Below, piece by piece: positions 52,481-61,767 of a stretch of DNA of 64,000 nt. Origin of the DNA: Thermaurantimonas aggregans (GTDB lineage Bacteria > Bacteroidota > Bacteroidia > Flavobacteriales > Schleiferiaceae); assembly GCF_003851885.1 (NCBI RefSeq), contig NZ_BHZE01000007.1, positions 1 to 64,000 of the forward strand, read 5' to 3'. The notes under the pieces were generated by a model that worked only from the letters and a program-made list of their open reading frames with translations, made no database searches and had not been told where the DNA came from. Position 1 is the first letter of the stretch. Every line of letters starts with the position of its first letter. The position numbers and the translations under genes were made by a program.

Positions 52481-53441
52481 GAATGCTTTCTTTAGGATCA
52501 ACGATGTGAAGCTGAACTGCTTTGCGATCGAGTATAAACTGTGTGTTTTGTCGAGCAAAAAACGCGTTTGGGAAAATTTCTCGCGCTTCGTTTAGCAGCT
52601 GAGTTGGATCTTTATACCGAACCGAAAGGTGTCCAATCAACAGGTATTTTGCCTCTACTTGCAGTGCTGCCTGTGCTGCCTCAATGGATGTAGAGTGCCC
52701 TGTAAGTGGTGCAATGGAAGTTTCTGCTTTTGCGTACGTGGCTTCGTGGTAGAGAATATCGACCTTTCCAACTAAATCTTGCAAATTTGAAAGATATTGG
52801 GTGTCTGTGCAGTAGGCATACCTAAGCGCATCGGGCAAAGGAAGGGTGAGTTCTTTGTTGGGAATGATGTGTCCATCATCCGAAGTCCAATCAAATCCTT
52901 TTTTAATTTTCGGAATATCGCACGAGGGGATGTTGTATTCCCGAATTTTATCAGTGTTTACATTGCGGAGCGGAAAGACTTCTTCAAACACAAACCCCTG
53001 ACAATCAATTGTGTGTTTCAATGGAAAGGTGTACACGCGTGCGGTATCGGCACTGTGCAGCAAGTATTTCTCGCCCATCGAAATACGGGTGCGGTGAATG
53101 ATGTAGGTAAATGGATTATCGCTCTGGCGGTAAAAGAAAAATTCAACCAAATCAATGATTTGAGGCGGAGCAAAAAGATACAGCTCCTTTTGGCGCTTCA
53201 TCAGATCAAGACTGCTGAGCAACCCAAGGAGTCCGAAGCAATGGTCGCCGTGGGCATGAGAGATAAAAATGGCATCTAGCCTGGCAAAGGAAAGTTTGTT
53301 TTTTCGGATCTGCATTTGTGTGCCCTCGCCACAGTCGATCAGGAAATGTTTGTTGCCGATTTCAAGCCATTGAGCAGTGGGAAAGAGGTGCGCTGTAGGT
53401 GTGGCACTTGAGCTGCCGAGGATTGTAATCTTAAGTGACAT
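52473..53441 (-). CDS. rnz: Ribonuclease Z
   Basis: The 322-residue beta-lactamase-fold protein has the metal-binding S-H-A-H-G-D-H-C-F-G-L, the T-G-H-S-T motif and L-I-G-H-L-S, as in RNase Z, which matures tRNA 3' ends. This organism encodes CCA-less tRNA genes (see the initiator tRNA), for which RNase Z is needed. Coupled to the MFS gene. Confidence 0.95.
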   Translation of the reverse strand: MSLKITILGSSSATPTAHLFPTAQWLEIGNKHFLIDCGEGTQMQIRKNKLSFARLDAIFISHAHGDHCFGLLGLLSSLDLMKRQKELYLFAPPQIIDLVEFFFYRQSDNPFTYIIHRTRISMGEKYLLHSADTARVYTFPLKHTIDCQGFVFEEVFPLRNVNTDKIREYNIPSCDIPKIKKGFDWTSDDGHIIPNKELTLPLPDALRYAYCTDTQYLSNLQDLVGKVDILYHEATYAKAETSIAPLTGHSTSIEAAQAALQVEAKYLLIGHLSVRYKDPTQLLNEAREIFPNAFFARQNTQFILDRKAVQLHIVDPKESIHV

Positions 53442-53447
53442 TTAGAC

Positions 53448-54167
53448 TTATTTCTTATCCATAAACATTCGCCTCAACTTAAAACTGCGATAACAATCGA
53501 GCATTGAGGCAATCAACTCGTAATCACTTGAAGAATAAATTTTCTCTTCGCTCATTTGACAATAAAAAATGAGCATGCGCAAGCCTTCTTGGTCCAATCC
53601 TGTAAGCTCGAGCAGTATCTCCCGATTGTTTCCCAGGTCAAGCCGATCGATAAATTCATCGCGTTCGGCGATTCGCTCGAGTTCTTCCAGCTGCCGATGG
53701 CGAGAGCTAAACATTTGGTACAAATAATCAATTGGGCTGGCCAAAGTAGCTCTGCTGCGGCCTGGGGCGCGAATGTCTTTATCGGCCGGCAGCAGGGGTT
53801 GCTTTATTTCCATTGCCCGTGGATTGTTGGTGGTAAGGCGATAGCCAGTTACATCTACTTGAGCCAATTCGGTCGCTTTTTCAGTGAGCATCACTTTTAC
53901 AATTTCAGCTCGGTAAGTGTCATCGATGTAGAGGTAATGATTTTTGTAGCCCAATCCGGTAATCTTAAGTGTATCTCCTACCTGAGCATTTAATTGAAAA
54001 TAACCATTCGAAAGTGAAATGGTTCCTTTTCCGGTGCGAATATTAAGTATGTGCAGATTCTCAAGAGGTAGGGGCGTACGGCTGTCGTTGTAAATGAATC
54101 CTCGAACGGCAAAGACCTGGGAAAAACCCATCTCACAAGTGAGAAATGAAAAAATCAACGACCACAT
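53448..54167 (-). CDS. Secreted CarboxypepD_reg-like protein
   Basis: The frame opens at 54239; Met25 (54167) starts a signal peptide (cut after F-S-Q). The 239-residue protein has an N-terminal carboxypeptidase-D regulatory-like domain (V-R-G-F-I-Y-N-D, G-Y-F-Q-L, L-K-I-T-G-L-G-Y) and a C-terminal helical region. The 6-base gap to rnz suggests an operon. Function unknown. Confidence 0.75.
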   Translation of the reverse strand: MWSLIFSFLTCEMGFSQVFAVRGFIYNDSRTPLPLENLHILNIRTGKGTISLSNGYFQLNAQVGDTLKITGLGYKNHYLYIDDTYRAEIVKVMLTEKATELAQVDVTGYRLTTNNPRAMEIKQPLLPADKDIRAPGRSRATLASPIDYLYQMFSSRHRQLEELERIAERDEFIDRLDLGNNREILLELTGLDQEGLRMLIFYCQMSEEKIYSSSDYELIASMLDCYRSFKLRRMFMDKK

Positions 54168-54283
54168 TAGCTGGCATTTCAGATATTCGCATCTGAAATT
54201 GCTATGAACTCTGAAGTTGATTTTGCGATGGAGTTCCAAGAATTATCTAAAACTTATTTCTATTATTAACGAAAATATTAACC

Positions 54284-55978
54284 ATGTCAGACGATAAGAA
54301 GGTCATTTTTTCCATGAGCGGGGTCACCAAGACCTACTCATCAACCAACAAAACGGTGCTCAAAGATATCTATCTCAGTTTTTTCTACGGGGCTAAAATC
54401 GGCATTCTCGGCCTCAACGGATCGGGAAAGAGTACCTTGCTGAAAATCATTGCCGGTGTAGAAAAAAACTATCAGGGCAATGTTGTATGGTCGCCCGGCT
54501 ATACCGTAGGCTATCTGGAACAGGAACCTCAATTAGATCCCACAAAAACAGTAATAGATGTCGTGCGCGAAGGCGTAGCAGAAACCATGGCACTGCTCGA
54601 CGAATTCAACCGCATCAACGACCAGTTTGGCCTGCCGGAAGTATATGAAGACCCGGATAAAATGGATAAACTCATGGCCCGCCAGGCCGAGCTGCAGGAC
54701 AAAATCGATGCCCTGAATGCCTGGGAAATCGATACTAAGCTCGAGCGCGCCATGGATGCCCTCCAATGCCCTGATCCTGATAAACCTATCTCAGTGCTCT
54801 CAGGTGGCGAAAAACGCCGGGTAGCCCTCTGCCGACTACTACTAAAGCAACCAGACGTACTTCTGCTCGACGAGCCTACCAACCACCTCGATGCCGAAAG
54901 CGTACTGTGGCTTGAACACCATCTGCAGCAATATCCTGGCACGGTAATCGCCGTAACGCACGACCGTTACTTTCTCGACAATGTAGCTGGCTGGATTCTC
55001 GAACTCGACCGTGGCGAAGGCATCCCCTGGAAAGGCAATTACTCCAGCTGGCTGGAGCAAAAGACCAAGCGACTCGAACAAGAAGAAAAGCAAGCTTCTA
55101 AACGACGTAAGACTCTGGAACGCGAGCTCGAATGGGTACGCATGAACCCAAAAGGACGCCAGGCTAAGGCGAAGGCTCGTCTGGCCAACTACGAAAAAAT
55201 GCTGAACGAAGAGCAAAAAGAGAAAGAAGAAAAACTCGAAATCTACATACCCCCAGGACCTCGCCTAGGCTCACAAGTGATCGAAGCCCGCCATGTATCA
55301 AAAGCCTATGGCGATAAGGTGCTCTATGAAGATTTGAACTTCTCCCTGCCACCGGCAGGAATCGTGGGCATCATCGGACCAAACGGGGCCGGAAAGACTA
55401 CTATCTTCCGCATGATTATGGGGCAGGAGAAACCCGACTCTGGCGAATTTATCATTGGTGATACTGTAAAAATCGCTTACGTGGACCAGTCGCACGAAAA
55501 AATGCACCCCGATAAGACCATTTTTGAAATCATGGCCGATGGACAAGAAGAGTTTGAACTCGGAGGCCGAAGAATGAATACACGCGCTTATCTAGGCCGT
55601 TTCAATTTTTCAGGCCAAGATCAGAACAAAAAAGTCGGCATGCTCTCAGGCGGTGAGCGAAACCGACTGCACTTAGCCATGGCGTTGAAGGAAGGTGGCA
55701 ACGTATTGCTGCTCGACGAGCCCACAAACGATCTGGACGTAAATACCCTGAGAGCCCTTGAAGAAGCCCTCGAAAACTTCGCCGGCTGTGCCGTCATCAT
55801 TTCACACGACCGCTGGTTTCTCGATCGCGTGTGTACACACATCTTAGCTTTTGAGGGCGAAGCCAAAGTGTACTACTTCGAAGGATCCTTCTCAGAGTAC
55901 GAAGAAAATAAGCGCAAACGCCTTGGCGACACCACACCTAAACGCTTCAGATACAAGAAATTGGTCAAAGAAGCATAA
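54284..55978 (+). CDS. ettA: ABC-F ATPase EttA
   Basis: The 564-residue protein has two nucleotide-binding domains (Walker A G-L-N-G-S-G-K-S-T and G-P-N-G-A-G-K-T-T, signatures L-S-G-G-E) with the arm insertion and a charged linker between them. EttA binds the ribosomal E site and couples initiation complex activity to ATP level. No membrane domain. Confidence 0.95.
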   Translation: MSDDKKVIFSMSGVTKTYSSTNKTVLKDIYLSFFYGAKIGILGLNGSGKSTLLKIIAGVEKNYQGNVVWSPGYTVGYLEQEPQLDPTKTVIDVVREGVAETMALLDEFNRINDQFGLPEVYEDPDKMDKLMARQAELQDKIDALNAWEIDTKLERAMDALQCPDPDKPISVLSGGEKRRVALCRLLLKQPDVLLLDEPTNHLDAESVLWLEHHLQQYPGTVIAVTHDRYFLDNVAGWILELDRGEGIPWKGNYSSWLEQKTKRLEQEEKQASKRRKTLERELEWVRMNPKGRQAKAKARLANYEKMLNEEQKEKEEKLEIYIPPGPRLGSQVIEARHVSKAYGDKVLYEDLNFSLPPAGIVGIIGPNGAGKTTIFRMIMGQEKPDSGEFIIGDTVKIAYVDQSHEKMHPDKTIFEIMADGQEEFELGGRRMNTRAYLGRFNFSGQDQNKKVGMLSGGERNRLHLAMALKEGGNVLLLDEPTNDLDVNTLRALEEALENFAGCAVIISHDRWFLDRVCTHILAFEGEAKVYYFEGSFSEYEENKRKRLGDTTPKRFRYKKLVKEA

Positions 55979-55990
55979 TCCTATCAGGCT

Positions 55991-56518
55991 ATGCATTTTA
56001 AAAAACCACAACCTACCGATGTCCCAGCTTTTTACCAAGGTTATATCGCCTCATTGCCTGATGGACACGTGCTCAATCTTATGGAGCTCGGCAAAAAGCG
56101 CATGACTGACATGCTAAGCTCTTTGGAACCTAAAGACTTAAACACCTCTTACCAGGCCGGTAAATGGACACTCGCTCAAGTGATCCGCCACGTGATAGAT
56201 GCAGAAACGGTCTTCTTGTATCGCGCCCTTACCATGAGCCGTAGAGATAGCACAGAATTGCCATCTTTTGACGAAAATAGTTGGGCTGACAGCACGGCTC
56301 TTAATGCTCAACTCCTGTCGCCAAGTGCTTTGCTAAGAGATTACTTATTGATTCGCAACTTGAGCATCAACACCTTTAGCCGCATGACAGTGGATGAACT
56401 CTTCTTCCGCGGCCGGGCGAGCAGCTTTGAAACCTGTGCCAACGACCTGGCTTTCATCATCACAGGCCACGAATACCACCACCTCAACGTAATCGGCGAA
56501 CGCTACATCAAATTCTAA
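55991..56518 (+). CDS. DinB family protein
   Basis: The 175-residue helical protein has the DinB/YfiT pattern with W-T-L-A-Q-V-I-R-H-V-I-D-A-E and the C-terminal G-H-E-Y-H-H metal-binding site. The family includes thiol transferases and metalloenzymes of unknown substrate. It lies between ettA and the dioxygenase gene. Confidence 0.9.
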   Translation: MHFKKPQPTDVPAFYQGYIASLPDGHVLNLMELGKKRMTDMLSSLEPKDLNTSYQAGKWTLAQVIRHVIDAETVFLYRALTMSRRDSTELPSFDENSWADSTALNAQLLSPSALLRDYLLIRNLSINTFSRMTVDELFFRGRASSFETCANDLAFIITGHEYHHLNVIGERYIKF

Positions 56519-56523
56519 TCACT

Positions 56524-57054
56524 ATGGAAATTCGCAAACCTTTCAACCTACAGCAGTGGATAGAGGAAAACAGACATCTGCTCAAGCCTCCTGTATCCAA
56601 CAAAAACCTCTACCCTGAAGGCACTGACTACATCGTAATGGTAGTAGGCGGACCCAATGCGCGCAAGGACTATCACTACAACGAAACTGAGGAGCTCTTC
56701 TATCAGCTCGAAGGGCACATTACCGTCCGGATACAACAAGATGGTAAACCCGTAGACATTCACCTCGGGCCGGGCGATATATTTCTACTGCCAGCAGGGG
56801 TACCTCACTCACCCATGCGCACTGAAGGTTCAGTAGGATTAGTGATTGAGCGTGTACGCGTTGGTAAAGGATATCAAGATGGGCTTCTCTGGTTTTGCGA
56901 AAAGTGCAATCACAAATTGTACGAAGTCTATTTTGAGCTGCACGACATCGAAAAAGACTTTCTGCCGCACTTCCGAGAATTCTACGGATCAGAGGCTCTG
57001 CGCACCTGCGACGCCTGCGGCCATACGATGGAAGCAGACCCGAGGTTTGTGTAA
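56524..57054 (+). CDS. 3-hydroxyanthranilate 3,4-dioxygenase
   Basis: The 176-residue cupin has P-N-A-R-K-D-Y-H-Y-N-E-T-E-E (iron-binding His and Glu), the strand G-D-I-F-L-L-P-A-G-V-P-H-S-P and a C-terminal rubredoxin-like C-x-x-C pair (C-E-K-C, C-D-A-C). It opens 3-hydroxyanthranilate on the route to quinolinate and NAD. No other kynurenine-pathway gene is in the window. Confidence 0.92.
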   Translation: MEIRKPFNLQQWIEENRHLLKPPVSNKNLYPEGTDYIVMVVGGPNARKDYHYNETEELFYQLEGHITVRIQQDGKPVDIHLGPGDIFLLPAGVPHSPMRTEGSVGLVIERVRVGKGYQDGLLWFCEKCNHKLYEVYFELHDIEKDFLPHFREFYGSEALRTCDACGHTMEADPRFV

Positions 57055-57099
57055 TGCAGACCATACCGAGTTTAGAAGTTCTGACCACTTGTAAAAGTG

Positions 57100-59523
57100 T
57101 CAATTTTCATCCCACTCAAACTTGAAAGGGCTTTTAGTGGGTTTTGTGGGCTGAGTTGAATCTGAGGGTTCTTGCTTTGGTTTTGAAAACAATTGATTTC
57201 GCGAACGCACAAGCTCTGCCTTGATAGGAGAAATTTTAGGCTCATCGGTTGTGCCCGATATGCGTATCCAGATGCGGGCTCCATTTTCATCTTCTTCAAA
57301 AACCACATCGCTGAGCGATCGGCTGTACTTTCGCTTTTGGTAGAGTACATCGCTCAAACTTAGGCCCACCTTGTAGTCAATCGCATTTTCAAAACTGTGC
57401 GTACCTTCTAAAATGAGATTTAACGCATTTGAACGAATTTCAAACTGCGGAATTAGAATGAGCTGATTTTCAATCTTAAGTCTGTTGTTGAGTTCGTCAA
57501 AGCGAATGTCTTTCAGCACATCCACATCGGCAAAGCGGCCGAGAGCATCCATAGGCTCAAAATCGATCAACCTGCCATTTTGCACCCTCAGATCCATTTC
57601 TGCCGAAATCCGTCTGACATCGGGGTCGAGGTCAGCAGCGAGAGGAAGGCTAAACTGCACAGTGCCCGAGAGCTTGCCTTGCAAGTTTTTATGAGTGAGT
57701 GTCTTCTGCTCGAAGTTGTTGAAGCCGAGCATCAGCTGAGTGAGGTCTATTCGGCGCAGTTGGGTTTTGCCGTTTAGAGTGTAGCCTGCTGTCGTAGTAT
57801 TAATGTTCCCTTCAAACTCCAAAGTGCCCCCGAAAAGATTCATGGTTAGAGGGCGAAATTCCAAGTTTTTATCTTGCTTGAGAACCTTTGCTTGTATATC
57901 AGTACATTTTAATTGTTTTACGGTGTAGGTACCGATTTCGATTTGTACATCTAACAGCGTGCGATCGAGTGCAGCCAGTGGTGAACTGGAAGAAGTGGCC
58001 GATGACTTCCAAAAATTTTCATCATACGCATCTATTTCGAGCACACCCCTTACCTCAACGAAAGCCGTTGAGTCAACCAACCACTCGGCTAAACCTTTTA
58101 TCTGAAGATCAGCATTCACATTTCGATCGTTCACCGAAAGCCTTTGTTGAAAGTTTACTCCCTGCTTGTCGATCGAAAGATGTAATGCTGGTATCGATAG
58201 GCTGTTGTTTTCTATTTGAAGGTTGAGGCGCTCAGAGCGCAACACACATTCAAATTTTTCGGGAAGCACTAAGTTTTTATTCCTTCCGGTAGATTCGTCC
58301 ATTCGGTATCTGAACTGTACCTGGGCATTCACAGCGCCTTGCCCGCTTACTGATTGACTAAAACCTGCCAACTTAGCCAAACCATTGGGCTCACCCTTTA
58401 CAGCCAAATTTCCATCGATCAGGTTAGATTTCTGTTTTTGAATGGCAAGAGTACCTGTCACTTCAGTACTTGCGCTGCGACCAGCGAGTTCGCTAAGTTT
58501 GATTTCAAAACTATTACTTTCGTAATGAGCGGATCCTTTTGCTTTTAATTCGTCGATTTGTATATCGCTTTTTGTCCATAAAACTTTTTGAAAACTGCCA
58601 TTGAAAGTAGATGTAATTGCCCAATTATCTGCTGATTTTTTTGCATGAATCTTTGCTGAAATATTATCATTTTTAACTTTAAAATCAGAAAGGTACTTAG
58701 ATAATATTTTTTGTAGAGATGGATTAGAAAAAATCTTTTGATTTTGACATTCAAATGATAATTCATCTTTCGAATTTTCTCTCGTAAAAATCAAATCAAA
58801 TTTTGCTCTATCAATGGTAGCATTTTCTAGCTTAAGTGATATAAAATCTTGACCATTTATAAAATCACAAACAGCGGAATGTGAAATTTTGTCTTCAAAT
58901 AAAATGTCGGGTGTGCGCACATACATGTTCTGAGCATTCCAAAATCCTTTTATGTGAACACTATCGCTAAAACTGGTTGAAAGATCTGATGTAAAGACTT
59001 GTTGAGAAGTAAATATTTTATCTCTGAAATCACTCAATGTAACTTGAATATTGTTAAGATACAATTTTTCTATATTTATAGGCGATGTCGTAGTAGATAA
59101 AGTATCTGTTTTGAAAATGGTGAAATTGTTGCTTCCATCTTCAAAAAATTTGATGTGCGTATAACCATTTTCGAGGCCAATTTCATTGATGTAATATCGA
59201 CCATACACCACATCGAGCAATGAAAATTTTATGTACAGATTCTCGACTTTCAACAGCAATTCAGGGTTTTCGACAGTCGACTCGGTACAGCGCACTTGTG
59301 TGAAGACGACTGCTAAGTGGGGAAAGTGTTTAAAACTCACATCTACTTTGTAGACCTCTATGGGTACAGCGAGGTGATCATTCAATTGGCGAATAACTGC
59401 TTGGATTACTTTATCTTTTTGGTAATAAAAGTACAAGGATACTCCCCCTGCAAGCAGTAGAAAGGCTATACCGATCCAAAATGCTGCTTTGAAAGCTTTT
59501 TTAATCCAATTCATTTCGTACAA
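57100..59523 (-). CDS. AsmA family envelope protein
   Basis: The 807-residue protein has an N-terminal membrane helix (about 10-30), a large beta-rich body with D-L-x-V-x-N-G-R-L and the C-terminal AsmA-like L-x-L-x-G-x-H region. Members of this family act in lipid and outer-membrane homeostasis, often as tubular lipid carriers. It lies 20 bases after the RluB-like gene on the same strand. Confidence 0.85.
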   Translation of the reverse strand: MYEMNWIKKAFKAAFWIGIAFLLLAGGVSLYFYYQKDKVIQAVIRQLNDHLAVPIEVYKVDVSFKHFPHLAVVFTQVRCTESTVENPELLLKVENLYIKFSLLDVVYGRYYINEIGLENGYTHIKFFEDGSNNFTIFKTDTLSTTTSPINIEKLYLNNIQVTLSDFRDKIFTSQQVFTSDLSTSFSDSVHIKGFWNAQNMYVRTPDILFEDKISHSAVCDFINGQDFISLKLENATIDRAKFDLIFTRENSKDELSFECQNQKIFSNPSLQKILSKYLSDFKVKNDNISAKIHAKKSADNWAITSTFNGSFQKVLWTKSDIQIDELKAKGSAHYESNSFEIKLSELAGRSASTEVTGTLAIQKQKSNLIDGNLAVKGEPNGLAKLAGFSQSVSGQGAVNAQVQFRYRMDESTGRNKNLVLPEKFECVLRSERLNLQIENNSLSIPALHLSIDKQGVNFQQRLSVNDRNVNADLQIKGLAEWLVDSTAFVEVRGVLEIDAYDENFWKSSATSSSSPLAALDRTLLDVQIEIGTYTVKQLKCTDIQAKVLKQDKNLEFRPLTMNLFGGTLEFEGNINTTTAGYTLNGKTQLRRIDLTQLMLGFNNFEQKTLTHKNLQGKLSGTVQFSLPLAADLDPDVRRISAEMDLRVQNGRLIDFEPMDALGRFADVDVLKDIRFDELNNRLKIENQLILIPQFEIRSNALNLILEGTHSFENAIDYKVGLSLSDVLYQKRKYSRSLSDVVFEEDENGARIWIRISGTTDEPKISPIKAELVRSRNQLFSKPKQEPSDSTQPTKPTKSPFKFEWDEN

Positions 59524-59543
59524 AAGAAACGAATGGCGAGGGA

Positions 59544-60539
59544 TTATAGCATTTTTAGATAGGCTATTTCTTTTTCGGTCAAAAATCTGTAATGCCCTCT
59601 TGGTAAGTTCTTTTTGGTGAGGCCGGCAAACATAGTACGATCAAGCGCTACCACCTGATAGCCAAGGTGTTCGAAGATTCGGCGAACGATGCGATTGCGG
59701 CCAATGTGCAACTTGATGCCTACTTGATTGCGATCCTTGCCTTCTACGTATTCGATTTCATCCACGGGTGCTGGGCCATCGTCGAGCACTACACCACGGC
59801 GAATTTTTTCCAAGTCGCCGGGCGAAACATTTTTGTCGAGCACTACGTGATAGAGTTTAGGTGCCCCGTGTGAAGGGTGAGTGAGCTTTTTGGCCAATTC
59901 TCCGTCATTAGTGAGCAAAAGCAAGCCGGTAGTCTGGCGATCGAGCCTGCCCACGGGGTAGATGCGCTCTTTACAGGCTCCAGCTACGAGCTCCATGACA
60001 TTTTTGCGCGCTTTTTCGTCTTTGGTCGTCGTGATGTAGCCTTTTGGTTTATTCAGCAAGATGTACACTTTTTTTTCGCCTTTGATGGTGCTTCCGCCGT
60101 ATTTCACTACATCTTTTTCAGGATCAATGCGAATGCCCATTTCGGTGACGATCTTGCCATTTACTTCTACTAATCCCTGACGAATGAGTTCGTCGGCCTC
60201 ACGGCGCGAACAAATCCCTGCATTGGCGAGAAATTTATTGAGCCTTACGAGATTGTCTTTTGGTTCCGCAATGGTTTGTTGTGGCTCTTGTGGTTTTTTG
60301 TAATACCTCTTGAATCCGCCTTTGAAGTTTGATTTTTGCTCGAAATTCTTTTCTCGACTTTTAAAATCAGACGTGAATTCCTTCTTTCGGAAGTCTTGTT
60401 TCTTGTCTTGGTAAGAATTCTTTGTTTGAAAGTTCGAAGGAGAATGTGATTTTTTATTGTTGTTTCTGTTGTTGGGTTTACCCTCCCGGGCCAAAGGCTT
60501 TCCAGAGCGCTCGCCTTTGTTTTTATCCCATGTATTCAT
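59544..60539 (-). CDS. Pseudouridine synthase (RluB/RsuA type) with basic N-terminal extension
   Basis: The 331-residue enzyme has a low-complexity basic, N/K/S-rich N-terminus (1-95), an S4 domain (I-C-S-R-R-E-A-D), the catalytic G-R-L-D-R-Q-T-T-G-L-L-L and the C-terminal fold. It makes a pseudouridine in large- or small-subunit rRNA; the exact site is not readable. The extension probably binds RNA. Confidence 0.92.
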   Translation of the reverse strand: MNTWDKNKGERSGKPLAREGKPNNRNNNKKSHSPSNFQTKNSYQDKKQDFRKKEFTSDFKSREKNFEQKSNFKGGFKRYYKKPQEPQQTIAEPKDNLVRLNKFLANAGICSRREADELIRQGLVEVNGKIVTEMGIRIDPEKDVVKYGGSTIKGEKKVYILLNKPKGYITTTKDEKARKNVMELVAGACKERIYPVGRLDRQTTGLLLLTNDGELAKKLTHPSHGAPKLYHVVLDKNVSPGDLEKIRRGVVLDDGPAPVDEIEYVEGKDRNQVGIKLHIGRNRIVRRIFEHLGYQVVALDRTMFAGLTKKNLPRGHYRFLTEKEIAYLKML

Positions 60540-60558
60540 AGCTCGTGATAATAAGCTG

Positions 60559-60566
60559 CAAAGGTA
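60559..60566 (-). promoter_or_regulatory. Bacteroidota -7 box (TACCTTTG) of the RluB-like gene
   Basis: Exact TAnnTTTG match on the minus strand 20 bases before the start at 60539. Confidence 0.5.
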
Positions 60567-60670
60567 GGTAATTAATAAAGCAATGCATGTAAGTAAAGTT
60601 TAATTCTAACGAAAATCATGAATGCTTTTTAGCAACTAAACTCATTTTGCACTATTAATGAGAAGGAAAG

Positions 60671-61687
60671 TTGAGAAAAGTTAAAAACTTCATTAGCAAG
60701 CGTGTAAATGCTAACTCCATAGTATGGCCCATGGCGAGGGTAGCCTCTACTGCCTTATTTCAGTACCGTTACTTGCGCTTTCAAAAATTTGGAAACCCAT
60801 TAAACAACTTTCACGAGCTCTACATTGAACCGGTAAGCTATTGCAATCTGCGCTGCCGATTCTGCGCACTTGAACATTCAAAACCAAAACATCGCTTTGA
60901 TCTAGTGGTATTTGAAGAGCTTTTAAATGAACTTTTAACGGATCGAAGGCTTACCGCTTTGCAGTGGATCCACTTGCACAACGGAGGTGAGAGCACCTTA
61001 CACCCACAACTGGACGAAATGCTTTACTTAATCGACGAGGCCAAGAAAAAAGCAGTAAAGCTCAATAAGTCATTTGCCAAAGTGAGTTTACTGTCTAACG
61101 GCACAGTGTATAGGCCCAAGCTAGCCGATGCGCTAAAGACTACTCAGGCCGTGGACTTACTGCGGTTTAGCATGGATGGCGGTTCACCTGAAATGTATGA
61201 GTACATTCGAAATAGAGCTCATTGGAAGACCTTTCGCGAAACGGTGCTTTCGTATATGCAGGCAGCGCGTTTGTCACAGCGGTCACCACAAGTGGAATTC
61301 ATTACTTTACTCGACAAAAACCAGCTTCCACAAACAGTGCTTCACAATAAAGAATTTGCTGAGCTGCTGCAACTAGCTGATGACTACGAAGTGCGTTTTG
61401 CCCACGACTGGGGTGGTCAACTCATTCAGGATTTCACACCTGTACCCAATCCACTGCCGCTACACAAGCGCGGCTGCAGATTGTTGCTGCACAGCTTAGT
61501 GCTTCTAGCCGATGGACACGCCACAGTGTGTTGTGCCGATTTGAATGGCAAGGGAATCATTGGGAAATACCCTGATTTTTCTCTGGCCGGACTTTACTTA
61601 AGTGCTAAACGCATGTGGATGCTGGATAAAATTGCGAAAGGTCGAAATGCTGAAGTACCACTTTGTGCTAAATGTGAAGGATTTTAA
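60671..61687 (+). CDS. Radical SAM/SPASM protein
   Basis: The 338-residue protein has the radical SAM cluster motif C-N-L-R-C-R-F-C (about residues 58-65) and a C-terminal cysteine-rich region (C-C-A-D, C-A-K-C) fitting a SPASM/twitch auxiliary cluster. The start is a TTG at 60671 preceded by AGAAGGA. No peptide or carrier gene is adjacent; substrate unknown. Confidence 0.85.
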   Translation: MRKVKNFISKRVNANSIVWPMARVASTALFQYRYLRFQKFGNPLNNFHELYIEPVSYCNLRCRFCALEHSKPKHRFDLVVFEELLNELLTDRRLTALQWIHLHNGGESTLHPQLDEMLYLIDEAKKKAVKLNKSFAKVSLLSNGTVYRPKLADALKTTQAVDLLRFSMDGGSPEMYEYIRNRAHWKTFRETVLSYMQAARLSQRSPQVEFITLLDKNQLPQTVLHNKEFAELLQLADDYEVRFAHDWGGQLIQDFTPVPNPLPLHKRGCRLLLHSLVLLADGHATVCCADLNGKGIIGKYPDFSLAGLYLSAKRMWMLDKIAKGRNAEVPLCAKCEGF

Positions 61688-61702
61688 GCCAATTAAAAAC
61701 CA

Positions 61703-61730
61703 GAAAGGGCGCCCGTAATGGCGCCCTTTC
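61703..61730. terminator. Bidirectional terminator
   Basis: Perfect 11-bp arms (61703-61713 and 61720-61730) around a 6-base loop, between convergent genes; T-rich on both sides. Confidence 0.85.
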
Positions 61731-61767
61731 TTCTTCTGCGGATTTCCTTAAACAACTCAACATGCTC